Shown piece after piece: positions 50,643 through 59,109 of a stretch of 59,268 bases of DNA. The position numbers were made by a program, and so were the translations under genes. A model generated the notes under the pieces. That model saw nothing but the letters and a program-made list of their open reading frames with translations. It searched no databases and was not told the DNA's origin. The stretch is from Lutacidiplasma sp049802875 (lineage in GTDB: Archaea > Thermoplasmatota > Thermoplasmata > Lutacidiplasmatales > UBA184): assembly GCA_049802875.1 (NCBI GenBank), contig JBARNH010000016.1:1-59268 (forward strand). The letters run 5' to 3'. Numbering within the stretch: position 1 is the first letter of the stretch; the number at the start of each line of letters is the position of its first letter.

Positions 50643-51920
50643 TCACGGCTGAACTGAGGCGAGCTCCTGGAGGTCGTACCCGGCCACTTCGGGCGTCAAC
50701 GGAATGAAGTTGACCGCATTAATGTACGCCGAGGGCACGCTGCCCGGAGCCCAGTTGCCGATCGTGATCGCCCACTCGAGGAACGCGACGGTCGCGGCGA
50801 GCGCCGCGCTCGTGACCGTGGACCCCGTTGGGGCGGTCTTGATCAGGGTGTACTCGAGGTTCGCGTCGGGGTAGGGAGTCGGGCTCGCCGTGGTGGGGGC
50901 GGTCCCGCCCGCGCCTTTCACGAGGTCGATCGCACCCGCCGCACTGCCGCCGAGGATCAGACTGACGGCCAGTTGGTAGGTCGAGAACTCGAGGTGGCCG
51001 AGGCCGAGGTTCGCGTCGTACGAGATGTTCTGGGCGGACGGCAGAATGTAGTTCGCCGCCGCGACTCCACCGGCTGCCGAGAGGGCGTTGTTGTCCCCGA
51101 GGGCGGCGTAGTGGAGGCCCAGAGCGTTCGCGCTCGACTCGTAGCTGATCCCGACGTACCCGATCGAGTTGGTGGTCGACCCGAGCGCGCTCACGACACC
51201 CGAGTTCCCCGTCGCTCCCGTGGCGAGGGTGTCGCCAGTAAGAGCACTGGTCGAGTTGCCATACGTCCACCCGGACCACGACATGTAGCACATCGAGGTG
51301 AACAGGAACGTGTCACCGCTCGAGTCCGACCGCTTGATCGGATGGATCGTCTGGCTCGACAGCGCGTTCAGCTCACTCTGCACTCCCGTGGGCTGGGCGG
51401 CGAGGATCAGCGGGTTGTTCCAGGTCGTGATCGCTCCTTCGTAGATCATCGCGAGGATCGTCCCGTTCAGGTTCAAGTTGGCGGAGATGCCGGGGAGGTT
51501 GTAGTAGATCAGCTGCGCGGAGATCGCGACCGGCACGTTGATCAGTCCCGTGGCACTCGCGTTCGACAGATAGCCGTCCGAGGCCCCGATATTCACGAGG
51601 CCGAGCTCGGCATCGCTCTGGCCGGTCCCGCTACCCGTGGAAGCCGCCGAAACCGTCGCGGCCGAATAGTTGCCGGCCCAGCGAGTCATGAGCGGATACA
51701 GTAGGCTCGACCCGGTTTCCGTGATCTGCACCGCTTTGCTCGACGTGGTCGACTTGTTCAGGGACGTCCCGAGGAAGTACCCCCCCGCGAGTCCCACGAT
51801 CAACAGCACGACCGCGATCCCGATCGCGGCCGCGGTGCCGACCGTCCCGCTCCGACGCCGCTCCGGCGTCGAAAGTTTCTCTGTCGCCGGCAGCGTCCCG
51901 CTCGTATTCTGCGCGCTCAT
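50643..51920 (-). CDS. pstS: phosphate-binding protein PstS
   Basis: A 425-residue substrate-binding protein. A cytosolic tail of 25 residues precedes one TM anchor (about 29-50), then a Ser/Thr linker and the PBP domain. Phosphate-loop motifs: ETGSSLLYPLMTRW, SGTGQSDAELGLVNIGASDG and IKRSDSSGDTFLFTSMCY. Very low in charged residues with several NxS/T sequons, consistent with an exported archaeal surface protein. The ATG has GGAGA seven nucleotides upstream and is preceded by a leader of about 82 nt. First gene of pstSCAB-phoU; probably induced by phosphate limitation. Confidence 0.93.
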   Translation of the reverse strand: MSAQNTSGTLPATEKLSTPERRRSGTVGTAAAIGIAVVLLIVGLAGGYFLGTSLNKSTTSSKAVQITETGSSLLYPLMTRWAGNYSAATVSAASTGSGTGQSDAELGLVNIGASDGYLSNASATGLINVPVAISAQLIYYNLPGISANLNLNGTILAMIYEGAITTWNNPLILAAQPTGVQSELNALSSQTIHPIKRSDSSGDTFLFTSMCYMSWSGWTYGNSTSALTGDTLATGATGNSGVVSALGSTTNSIGYVGISYESSANALGLHYAALGDNNALSAAGGVAAANYILPSAQNISYDANLGLGHLEFSTYQLAVSLILGGSAAGAIDLVKGAGGTAPTTASPTPYPDANLEYTLIKTAPTGSTVTSAALAATVAFLEWAITIGNWAPGSVPSAYINAVNFIPLTPEVAGYDLQELASVQP

Positions 51921-52028
51921 TTATTTCTCTCCAGATTCGTCCATCAATGGCTGGTCGACCGGCGGCGAGGCGTTCCCCGTCCGCCGCTCTCTGAGGTGAG
52001 TCACCATCGCTGGTGGCACGACGGCGAG

Positions 52029-52038
52029 TAATATATAG
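52029..52038 (-). promoter_or_regulatory. TATA box of the pst operon
   Basis: CTATATATTA on the minus strand, about 110 nt before the pstS ATG, leaving a leader of roughly 82 nt with a Shine-Dalgarno sequence. Further AT-rich sequence at 52040-52082 could hold regulator sites (for example for AbrB-PhoU) and another TATA-like GATATATGG facing truA. Confidence 0.6.
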
Positions 52039-52151
52039 GAAATCCATTTAGAATGTATATTTCACAATAGTTCGATATATGGTAAGGGTTCGCACACTGC
52101 CGGAGGGGAGGACCGAGCGACCCCGCGGAGGGGTCTTAGAGGCGCCGCGGG

Positions 52152-52970
52152 ATGGCCGCGGCCACGTCGCGCTGGTTGGTCCGGTTCGGGTATGACGGCT
52201 CCGCCTTCTACGGATGGGCGCGGCAACCCGGCTTACGCACCGTCGAGGGGGAGATCCGTCGCGGGCTCCTCCGAGCCGGGGCCGTCCGTGATGCGGCCTC
52301 GCTCTCCCTGGAGGTGGCGAGCCGCACCGACCGAGGCGTGAGCGCCCGAGGAAATGCTCTCGCCGTTCGGACCGCCCTTCCCGGGCCGAGCCTCCTGCGC
52401 GCCCTGAACGGGATCCACCCCGACCTGTTCTTCACCGCGGCGAGGCCCATTCCGGACGAATTCAGAGTTCGACGTGCGGTCGAGCGCATCTATCGTTACT
52501 TTGATGCGACGCCCCGTCAAGAGCTTACGCGCCGTGCGGCGGCGGCTGCCCTGTTCGTCGGCTCCGTGGACGTGCGGTCGTTCGGTCGGTCGGTGCCGGC
52601 CGGCGAACCCGCCCGGCGCCCGATCGAATCCGTGACGGTCCGACCCGTCGACGGCGGGTCGGTCGTCGAGGTCCGCGCCCCCGCGTTCGTGTGGGGGATG
52701 GTCCGCAAGGTGGTCGCCGCGGTGCGCGAAGTCGAAGCCGACCGGCTTTCCGTGACCCGGCTCCGTTCGGCCGTGGAGGGGAAATTGCGGTTGACGCTCC
52801 CCATGGCGGAACCCGAGCCGCTCGTGCTGTGGAGCGTCGAGTACGCGCTCCCATGGACGGTCCTCTGGCGCGGACCGAACCACCCTCAGGCCCGCGGGGC
52901 CGTACGTCGACGCTCGGAACTCTGGACGCGAGCCCAGGTCCTCGACGCCCTCAACGCGCCGGACGACTAG
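52152..52970 (+). CDS. truA: tRNA pseudouridine synthase A
   Basis: A 272-residue TruA-family enzyme, which converts U38-40 of the tRNA anticodon stem to pseudouridine. Core motifs: RFGYDGSAFYGWARQPGLRTVEGEI, the catalytic Asp in VASRTDRGVSARGN, and RYFDATPR. The C-terminal domain has APAFVWGMVRKVVAAVREV. The first residues fit the family at this ATG. Its stop overlaps the stop of the convergent membrane protein. Confidence 0.95.
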   Translation: MAAATSRWLVRFGYDGSAFYGWARQPGLRTVEGEIRRGLLRAGAVRDAASLSLEVASRTDRGVSARGNALAVRTALPGPSLLRALNGIHPDLFFTAARPIPDEFRVRRAVERIYRYFDATPRQELTRRAAAAALFVGSVDVRSFGRSVPAGEPARRPIESVTVRPVDGGSVVEVRAPAFVWGMVRKVVAAVREVEADRLSVTRLRSAVEGKLRLTLPMAEPEPLVLWSVEYALPWTVLWRGPNHPQARGAVRRRSELWTRAQVLDALNAPDD

Positions 52971-53572
52971 GGTGGGAGCGGGGACGCCGAGGATGCCGGC
53001 GTCCGAAGCCGTTGCTGCCACTCGTGGTAGACGCCCGCGCTGCGGCCGAGCAAGAACCCCGTGGAGAGGCCCCACAGCGCATCCACTGTGAACAGAGCGT
53101 ACAACGCGAAGGGCGAGATGCTCGCGAGAGCTCCGGCCGCGGGGAACGCGAAGGGGGTCTCGTTCAGGACGACCGTCTCGATCGCGATGCGGGCGAAGAA
53201 CAGTACGACGTAGATCAGGGGGATGAGGGTGGTCATCCGATAATTCCACGCGGTCTCCCCGGGGTTCTGATAGATCTCGAGGTGCTGCAGAGTGTATCGG
53301 AACGCGACCAGCGTACCCCCCACCACGAGCGCCGCGTCCACTCCGTAGGAGGCGTACAGCGGGACGGAGGACGACAGACCGGAGCCTCCCACGGCGAGCT
53401 CCCCGATCTCGGCGACGTAGAGGGCGAGGTAGATGACCGGCAGGAACACGAGCCGACCGATCCCGATCGGCACTCCCTGGGTCAGTCGATAGGCCCGACG
53501 TAGGATGATGAACCCGATGAGGACGACGAGGAGGTAGCTGAAGAGCGTCGCGTTCGATAATGCCGCGGTCAT
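52967..53572 (-). CDS. multi-pass membrane protein, unknown (CcdC/DUF1453-like)
   Basis: A 201-residue protein with about six TM segments. The second region, RRAYRLTQGVPIGIGRLVFLPVIYLALY, and the later YGVDAALVVGGTLVAFRYTLQHLEIYQ faintly recall the CcdC/DUF1453 family, but I am not certain. The C-terminal tail is Ala/Ser/Pro-rich. It ends inside the stop codon of truA (convergent overlap of 4 nt). No function can be assigned. Confidence 0.7.
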   Translation of the reverse strand: MTAALSNATLFSYLLVVLIGFIILRRAYRLTQGVPIGIGRLVFLPVIYLALYVAEIGELAVGGSGLSSSVPLYASYGVDAALVVGGTLVAFRYTLQHLEIYQNPGETAWNYRMTTLIPLIYVVLFFARIAIETVVLNETPFAFPAAGALASISPFALYALFTVDALWGLSTGFLLGRSAGVYHEWQQRLRTPASSASPLPP

Positions 53573-53619
53573 CTCACCACCGGCGCCCCGAGCGGGGCGC
53601 TACGCACCGCGGAGATATT

Positions 53620-54924
53620 TCACCCCACCCGTTCCCAACGCTCGAGCTTCTGTACCGTACTGAGGGTCGACCCCCGCTGGATCTCCTCCCGGACCCGGTT
53701 CTCGTGCTCCAGAACGTCCAGGGACCGGTTGGCGATCTCCTGGGCACGTTCCCGCGGAACCACCACGACGCCGGAGAGGTCGCCGACCACCCAGTCGCCC
53801 GGGCGGACGCGCTGGCCGCCGACCACCACCTCCACGCCGATCTCGCCCAAGCCCTTCGGCTCGCCGGCGTTGGGGCTCAAGTTCCGGCTGAACACCGGGA
53901 AGCCGAGGTCGAGGATCGCGTCGATGTCGCGGGCCGCCCCGTCGATGACCACGCCGGCGACCTTCCGTCCGTGGGCGCTCCAGCTCGCGAGCTCCCCCCA
54001 GATTGCCGTGACCCCGCCGCCGGCGTCGACCACGATGACGTCGCCGGGCCCCGCGCGGTCGATCGCTTCGACCGGCTTCGCCCAGTCGCCGTCCCGGGTA
54101 ACGACCGTAACGGCCGGACCGGCGATCCGCACCGCGGGATCGCGGAGGTGCGGGGTGATCCCGTGCATCGCCCCCTGCCGCTGCATCGCGTCGGAGATGT
54201 TCGGCGTGGAGACCTTCAGGAACGCCTCCCGAACCTCGGTCCCCGTGTAGCGTCGGAACAGCTCCGTCGTCACCTCGCGTTGGGTGGAGATCGCTTCTCG
54301 GATCCGCCGCGTCGCGTCGGCCATCTGCGGGCTCTTCGTGATCGCGCCCCCGACGATCAGGATCTGCGCGCCCGCGCGCACGGCCTCTGCGACCGTTTCC
54401 GAGTTCAGGCCGCCGGCGACCGCGACCGGAAGGGGCGACGCCTTCGCGAGCTCGGCGAGGATCGCGAACGGGGTCTTCGCCTGCATCTGCATGTCGATCC
54501 CGACGTGCCAGCAGACCGCGGCCGCGCCGAGCTCGGCGGCCCGTCGAGCGCGAGCGAGCGGGTCGGCGACGCCCAACAGGTCGACGACGATCTCGGCCCC
54601 GTACAGCTCGCCCCCCCGCACCCCGTCCGCGATCGTGTCGTCGTCCGCGGCCCCGAGGATCGTGACCAGGTCCGCGCCCGCCTTCGCCGCGATCTCGACC
54701 TCGAAGGCGCCGGTGTCCATGATCTTCATGTCGGCGACGATCCGTCGGTCGGGGAACGCTTTCTTGAGTTCCCGCACGGCGTCGAGCCCCTCGCTCTTGA
54801 TGAGCGGGGTACCGGCTTCGACCCAGTCCGCGCCGCCCTCCACCGCTTCGCGGGCCGCGGTGAGCGCCCGCGAGAGGTTCTCGAAGTCGAGGGCGACCTG
54901 GAGAACGGGCCGCTCGAGCCGCAT
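53620..54924 (-). CDS. 3-hexulose-6-phosphate synthase fused to RraA-like domain
   Basis: A 434-residue bifunctional protein. Residues 1-215 are the HPS barrel (LQVALDFENLSRAL, VADMKIMDTGAFEVEIAAKAG, VAVAGGLNSETVAEAVRAGA). Residues 235-400 form the RraA/HMG-aldolase-like domain (NISDAMQRQGAMHG, VIDGAARDIDAI, VGDLSGVVVVPRE). This fusion is known in archaea, where HPS makes ribulose 5-phosphate from hexulose 6-phosphate by the reverse RuMP route to supply pentoses. The role of the RraA domain is unclear. The ATG lies 27 nt from the TATA element shared with the methyltransferase. Confidence 0.93.
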   Translation of the reverse strand: MRLERPVLQVALDFENLSRALTAAREAVEGGADWVEAGTPLIKSEGLDAVRELKKAFPDRRIVADMKIMDTGAFEVEIAAKAGADLVTILGAADDDTIADGVRGGELYGAEIVVDLLGVADPLARARRAAELGAAAVCWHVGIDMQMQAKTPFAILAELAKASPLPVAVAGGLNSETVAEAVRAGAQILIVGGAITKSPQMADATRRIREAISTQREVTTELFRRYTGTEVREAFLKVSTPNISDAMQRQGAMHGITPHLRDPAVRIAGPAVTVVTRDGDWAKPVEAIDRAGPGDVIVVDAGGGVTAIWGELASWSAHGRKVAGVVIDGAARDIDAILDLGFPVFSRNLSPNAGEPKGLGEIGVEVVVGGQRVRPGDWVVGDLSGVVVVPRERAQEIANRSLDVLEHENRVREEIQRGSTLSTVQKLERWERVG

Positions 54925-54946
54925 CGTCGTTCGGAGGGGGTGGCGC

Positions 54947-54956
54947 CGTATTAACG
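54947..54956. promoter_or_regulatory. shared bidirectional TATA element
   Basis: CGTATTAACG, nearly palindromic. Its centre (about 54951) is 27 nt from the ATG at 54924 on the left and 27 nt from the GTG at 54978 on the right, the exact TATA-to-start spacing for leaderless genes in both directions. No other TATA candidate exists in the 53-nt gap. Confidence 0.6.
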
Positions 54957-54977
54957 GTCGCGCCGTGGCGAGGCCCG

Positions 54978-55865
54978 GTGCCGCGGTCGAGGGTCGGGTC
55001 GGTCCGACTTCTGCACGGGGACGCGCGCCATCTGGACGAGCTCCCGGGAGGCTCTGTGCACCTGGTGGTCACCTCCCCGCCGTACCCGATGATCCCGCAG
55101 TGGGACGGGCTGTTCAATCGGCTGGGCGCCCGCAATTATCTGGCGATGTTGCGCGTTCTCGAGGACGCTTGGCGGGAGTGCCTCCGTGTGCTGGTTCCCG
55201 GAGGGATTCTCGCGATCAACATCGGGGACGCGCTCCGGACGACCGACGGAGAATTTCGGCTCTGGCCGAACTCGGGGGAGACCATGGTCGCGGCCGAGCG
55301 CGTCGGGTTCCGACCGCTGCCGTACCTCCTCTGGAAAAAGCCGACCAACAAGCCCAACGCATTCCTCGGCTCTGGGTTCCTCCCCCCCAACGCGTACGTC
55401 ACCCTCGATTGCGAGTTCATTCTGCTGTTCCGCAAAGGGGGTCTCCGGCGGATCCCCCCGCACGACCGTCGGAGAGAGGAGAGCCGGTTCTCGCGAGCCG
55501 AGCGCGATACATGGTTCAGCCAGGTCTGGACGGACATCCGGGGCGCTCCTCAACGGAGTGCCGGGGGGCGGAGCGCGGCGTTCCCCGCCGCGATTCCCGA
55601 GCGGCTCGTCCGGATGTTCTCTCTGGCGGGAGACACCGTGCTCGACCCGTTCGCCGGGACGGGCACGACTCTGGTGGCCGCCGCCCGATGGGGGCGGGAT
55701 GCGATCGGGGTCGAATGGGACCCCGAGCTGTTCGCCGGTCTACTCGCCCGGGGGACAGCGCTCGGATGGACGACGCTCACTCCGAGGGGGGAGGGGACGA
55801 CCGGGCCCGGTGGGCGACCTCCTCGTCGACGGCGAGCCGGAGGTATTGGAGCGCGGACGGGCTGA
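54978..55865 (+). CDS. beta-class DNA methyltransferase (N4-cytosine/N6-adenine)
   Basis: A 295-residue SAM-dependent methyltransferase. Motif IV TSPPY lies at residues 32-36 and motif I DPFAGTGTTLVAAARWGRDAIGVEWD near residues 218-243: the catalytic motif precedes the SAM motif, so it is a beta-type enzyme. TSPPY is more frequent in N4-cytosine methylases. No restriction endonuclease gene is next to it, so it looks like an orphan methylase. The C-terminal 30 residues are Arg/Gly-rich and overlap the convergent His-rich gene by 89 nt. The GTG start is set by the shared TATA element. Confidence 0.9.
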   Translation: MPRSRVGSVRLLHGDARHLDELPGGSVHLVVTSPPYPMIPQWDGLFNRLGARNYLAMLRVLEDAWRECLRVLVPGGILAINIGDALRTTDGEFRLWPNSGETMVAAERVGFRPLPYLLWKKPTNKPNAFLGSGFLPPNAYVTLDCEFILLFRKGGLRRIPPHDRRREESRFSRAERDTWFSQVWTDIRGAPQRSAGGRSAAFPAAIPERLVRMFSLAGDTVLDPFAGTGTTLVAAARWGRDAIGVEWDPELFAGLLARGTALGWTTLTPRGEGTTGPGGRPPRRRRAGGIGARTG

Positions 55866-56244
55866 GTCGATCCATGTGCAGCAGCAGGTAGTGGAGGTAG
55901 ATCCGCTCGGGGCGATGGGACGGCCCCGCCGGACGCGGGGGGTTGCCCGGGGTCAGTTCGGCTTCGGGACGGTGTCGTTCGAGCGTCTCCTGATGGTGTT
56001 CGTGCTCGGCACCGTGGTACGACCGACCCATCGATCCGGTCAAGGGCGGGTAGACGTGACCCACCGGGTCGTAGGTCACGACCTCGGGAGGAGGTCGGCG
56101 CGGAGGAGACGCCCAGGGCGGTCGTTCCGACGAAGGTTCTTGGAGCTCACCGATCGGACGGCCCGCGACATCCTCCACGATGGTCTTGAGATTCCAACTC
56201 GTTCGCCGTCGTGGCGGACCGTCGACCGAGGCTTCGGCACCCAC
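55777..56244 (-). CDS. hypothetical His-rich protein downstream of VirB4-like ATPase
   Basis: A 155-residue protein of unknown family. It is Pro/Arg-rich and disordered in the first 60 residues. It has a His-rich segment (HGAEHEHHQETLERH, about 74-88) and a C-terminal helical part (RIYLHYLLLHMDRLSPSALQYLRLAVDEEVAHR). The GTG at 56244 has GGAG six nucleotides upstream and starts 22 nt after the ATPase stop. An earlier in-frame ATG at 56340 would overlap the ATPase by 74 nt. Same strand and tight spacing place it in the secretion-like module. Confidence 0.6.
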   Translation of the reverse strand: MGAEASVDGPPRRRTSWNLKTIVEDVAGRPIGELQEPSSERPPWASPPRRPPPEVVTYDPVGHVYPPLTGSMGRSYHGAEHEHHQETLERHRPEAELTPGNPPRPAGPSHRPERIYLHYLLLHMDRLSPSALQYLRLAVDEEVAHRARSSPPPSE

Positions 56245-56266
56245 GCCAGCTCCTTTCGCCGGGGCC

Positions 56267-57955
56267 TCATAAACCTCCCCTTGGAGACGCACGCGTGGGG
56301 GGGTCAGGGGGAGGTCCGAGCGTGGAGGTAAGGAACTCATACTCGGGCGTGGACGCGATGACGGCGAGCGGCAGGTGGAGTTCGCCGACCCGCCACAGCG
56401 ACTCGGAATAGCCGGCCTCTCGTGGGAGCCGCGCTTTCGGCAGCCATGCGGCTTCCGCCGAGGTGAGACCGAAGAACGCCCGGGCTTCCTCCGAGATCTC
56501 CGGGAGTCGCAGGAAGGCGGTGGCGTAGAGGTTGCGGAGCACCGCGCGACCCTCGGCCCGTCCGAGGAAGTCCTCCGGTGTTTGGCTCGCGAGCAGCACG
56601 CCCGCGTCGAAGTGCCGGACGTGCCGGACCACACGGTCGAGGAACTCCGCGGTCGCCGAGTGGCGGGCCAGGAGATGGGCCTCGTCCACCAGGAGGAGCT
56701 TGGGTCCGGGCGGTTCCCGCAGTCGACCGTACGCCCAATCGAGGACGTAGGAGAGATGGAACGGGAGATGGTCGTCGGGGACCCCTCGGAAGTCAACCGC
56801 CACCGGTCCCGGCCCCACGTCCACGGTCGTGGGTCCGTTCACTCCGCGCAGCGAGCCGGATCGGAACACGTCGAGCATCGTCGTCAATCGACTTGTCGCG
56901 GCACCGCCGCGTCCGACCTCCGCGAGGAGGTCGTCGAGCGTCGGGACCGCCGGGCCCTGTTCGTAGAGCCGGGTGACGGAGGAATCGAGGAGGGCCGTCT
57001 CGGCGTCCGCGAGGCTCGGGAACAGCGCCCGGAGCATCGTCCCCACTCGGGCGGCCTTCTCGCGTCGGTCACCGCAGGTCGAGATTGGGTCGAGGGGATT
57101 GAGCCGTCCCCCGCGACCGCCGGCGATCTCGATCACGGAACCTCCGAGCGCCCGGACGAACGGGGCGAACTCCCCGAGAGGGTCGAGGATCGTGATCCCG
57201 ACCTCGGGTCGCATCCATCGGGTCCGCAGGAGCATCAACCCGGCCGCGAACGATTTTCCGGCCCCGGTCGTCCCGAAGAGACCCCAGGAGTAGCTCGCGT
57301 GCGCCCATCGGTTCAGGAACACGGGGCTCGCGTCGGAGAGCGCGAGACCGACCAGAATGCCTCCGGGCTCCACGATGCTCTCATCGACGAACGGGAACAA
57401 TGCGGCGACCCCGTCCGTCGGGAGGGTCTGCCAATAGCCGGACGGCCGAGTTTCGGCGCCGGCGAGTCCGGGGGGCGCGAGGGCGGAGCGGACCTCGTAG
57501 CGAGGGATCCGGGTGCGAAAGCCGAGGGTCGAGAGGCGTTCGGTCAGCCGGCTCCGTACGGATTCGCTTCGTACGCGAGACGGCCCCAAGGCCACGAGGC
57601 GGAGCCCGACCTTCCAGAGTTCCTGCGTCCGACGTGCCACCGCCCGACCAAACTGCTCGGCGGTCTCCCGCTCCACTTCCAGCTCCGCGGTATGGTTCCC
57701 GGTATCGCCGGTCGCCAGCTCGGCTTCGGCGACGGCGCGCGCCCCGTGGAGGATCTCCAGCGCACGGCCGGGTGGAATTCGGTACAGCTCGACCGTGAGT
57801 TCGACCGACTCGGTGGTCGGCAGGAGGCGCCCCAAGAAACCGAACGGCAGTTCGGGGGGGAATTGCCGGACGAGGAGCGGAGCCCGGTAACACCGTCCGA
57901 CCCGCAGCCACGACGCGGCCTCGAGTTCGTCTCCGTGCGGCTCCCCAGCCGTCAG
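56267..57955 (-). CDS. VirB4/TraC-like ATPase of a type IV secretion or DNA-transfer module
   Basis: A 562-residue HerA/VirB4-type ATPase. An N-terminal CagE/TraC-like domain of about 200 residues leads to Walker A GTTGAGKS at 228-235, TILDPLGEFAPF, Walker B LLLVDEAHLLARHS, and the arginine/sensor region LASQTPEDFLGRAEGR. It would power assembly or substrate transfer at a membrane channel. No ATG or GTG fits the N-terminus. The CTG at 57955, overlapping the previous stop as CTGA and preceded by GGAGG at five nucleotides, is the likely start. It lies downstream of two membrane protein genes. Confidence 0.88.
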   Translation of the reverse strand: MTAGEPHGDELEAASWLRVGRCYRAPLLVRQFPPELPFGFLGRLLPTTESVELTVELYRIPPGRALEILHGARAVAEAELATGDTGNHTAELEVERETAEQFGRAVARRTQELWKVGLRLVALGPSRVRSESVRSRLTERLSTLGFRTRIPRYEVRSALAPPGLAGAETRPSGYWQTLPTDGVAALFPFVDESIVEPGGILVGLALSDASPVFLNRWAHASYSWGLFGTTGAGKSFAAGLMLLRTRWMRPEVGITILDPLGEFAPFVRALGGSVIEIAGGRGGRLNPLDPISTCGDRREKAARVGTMLRALFPSLADAETALLDSSVTRLYEQGPAVPTLDDLLAEVGRGGAATSRLTTMLDVFRSGSLRGVNGPTTVDVGPGPVAVDFRGVPDDHLPFHLSYVLDWAYGRLREPPGPKLLLVDEAHLLARHSATAEFLDRVVRHVRHFDAGVLLASQTPEDFLGRAEGRAVLRNLYATAFLRLPEISEEARAFFGLTSAEAAWLPKARLPREAGYSESLWRVGELHLPLAVIASTPEYEFLTSTLGPPPDPPTRASPRGGL

Positions 57956-58359
57956 AGGAGCCTCCGGGAGCGCGCTTCCCCCGCGGGCCGCCGGCGCCGT
58001 TCGACCACCCAGAGCGGGACGAGGGAGAGCGCCAGTGCGAGTCCCCGGCCGGAGGTGAACGGTTCGGGAAGTAGGAAGAACGCCCCGGTGCCCAGCGTCG
58101 CGAATCCGATCGCCGCCGCTCGGCCGTAGAGGAGCCACCCGGAGCCTCGAGTCCGCTCGCCCGCACGACCGGCGACCCAGCCCGCGCCGGCCAATGCGGC
58201 GAGGGCCGCGGTCAACGCGTTCAGGTACGGAGCCAAGAGGGCGAGGGCTCCCGCGATCACCGCGAGCCCGACCGCCACGCCGAACGGGTCGAAGTCGGTC
58301 GGCAGGCCCGCCGAGAGCGGTGGACTCACGTCGCGGACCGCGTCCACGACCACCCCCAA
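57952..58359 (-). CDS. small multi-pass membrane protein of the VirB4 module
   Basis: A 135-residue protein with about four TM segments and a basic C-terminus (RRRRPAGEARSRRLL). No family recognised; size and position suit a channel or VirB2/VirB3-like component. The ATG at 58359 overlaps the upstream gene by 34 nt, and its stop overlaps the ATPase start. Confidence 0.6.
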   Translation of the reverse strand: MGVVVDAVRDVSPPLSAGLPTDFDPFGVAVGLAVIAGALALLAPYLNALTAALAALAGAGWVAGRAGERTRGSGWLLYGRAAAIGFATLGTGAFFLLPEPFTSGRGLALALSLVPLWVVERRRRPAGEARSRRLL

Positions 58360-59108
58360 TGTCGCGCCGCGTCGTCCAACCCCCGGTCCCGAAGTCGGGC
58401 GGCATGCAGTCCGAGTCCGCTCAGCCGTTCGAGGAGGGTCGCCACGCGGGCCTCAAGGTCGGAAATCCCGTCGGGTCCGGTCCTTTCCGTGGCGAGGACG
58501 ATGTCGACCCGGCGCAGTCGCCGTCGACGGCACAGGAGCTCGACCAGTTCAGCGTACCCCGCCGCGGCGTTCCGATCCCGGCGGAGTGGTTCGAGGGGCG
58601 CGGGGACCACCGGCTCCGCGCGCATCCGTGCCGACGAAACCGCGAACGCGATCCCCCCGCGGGATCCGCGCAGGAGGTCGCGGAACAGTTCGAACCGCCG
58701 GGAGAGTTCGACCGGAGGAAGGTAGGCGACGGGTGTGCCCGCCGACCGGACGATCGCGGCGTACTGTCCCGGCCCGATGGCGAGTACCCCCTGCCGAGAC
58801 AACGGATTCGTCGAAGGCACGGTCATGCGCCGAGCTCCACGTTGGCTGCGCAGGCGCCAGAGGACGAGGGAGAGGGCCAGTTCGTCGAGTCCCTGTCCGT
58901 CCGGTCGAACGACGGAGACCGCGAAGCCACCCCCCACGACCGCGAGCCAGAGGTACGGAGAGGTGAACGGCACCAGCAACGCGCCGACGGCTGCGTAGGT
59001 GACGAACTTGAGCGCGTCCCGCCCGGAGGCGAACGGACCGAGGCGCAGTCGTCGGTCGAACCGCTCCGGCAGGGGGACGACGGGAGGGCCGTCCGGAGGG
59101 TCTCCCAT
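58326..59108 (-). CDS. PrgI-like membrane protein with soluble domain
   Basis: A 260-residue protein. Two closely spaced TM segments (about residues 33-68) follow a short cytosolic start (PERFDRRLRLGPFASGRDALKF), similar to PrgI/VirB3 proteins of type IV secretion systems. A soluble domain follows (about 105-250) that begins VLAIGPGQYAAIVR. Position just upstream of a VirB4-type ATPase supports this, though the match is weak. The ATG is one nucleotide after the stop of the gene at the window edge. Confidence 0.6.
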   Translation of the reverse strand: MGDPPDGPPVVPLPERFDRRLRLGPFASGRDALKFVTYAAVGALLVPFTSPYLWLAVVGGGFAVSVVRPDGQGLDELALSLVLWRLRSQRGARRMTVPSTNPLSRQGVLAIGPGQYAAIVRSAGTPVAYLPPVELSRRFELFRDLLRGSRGGIAFAVSSARMRAEPVVPAPLEPLRRDRNAAAGYAELVELLCRRRRLRRVDIVLATERTGPDGISDLEARVATLLERLSGLGLHAARLRDRGLDDAARHWGWSWTRSAT

Positions 59109-59109
59109 T

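Noticed and set aside
55777..56340. ATG at 56340 as start of the His-rich protein
   Set aside because: It would overlap the ATPase by 74 nt; a GTG at 56244 with a well-spaced GGAG fits better.
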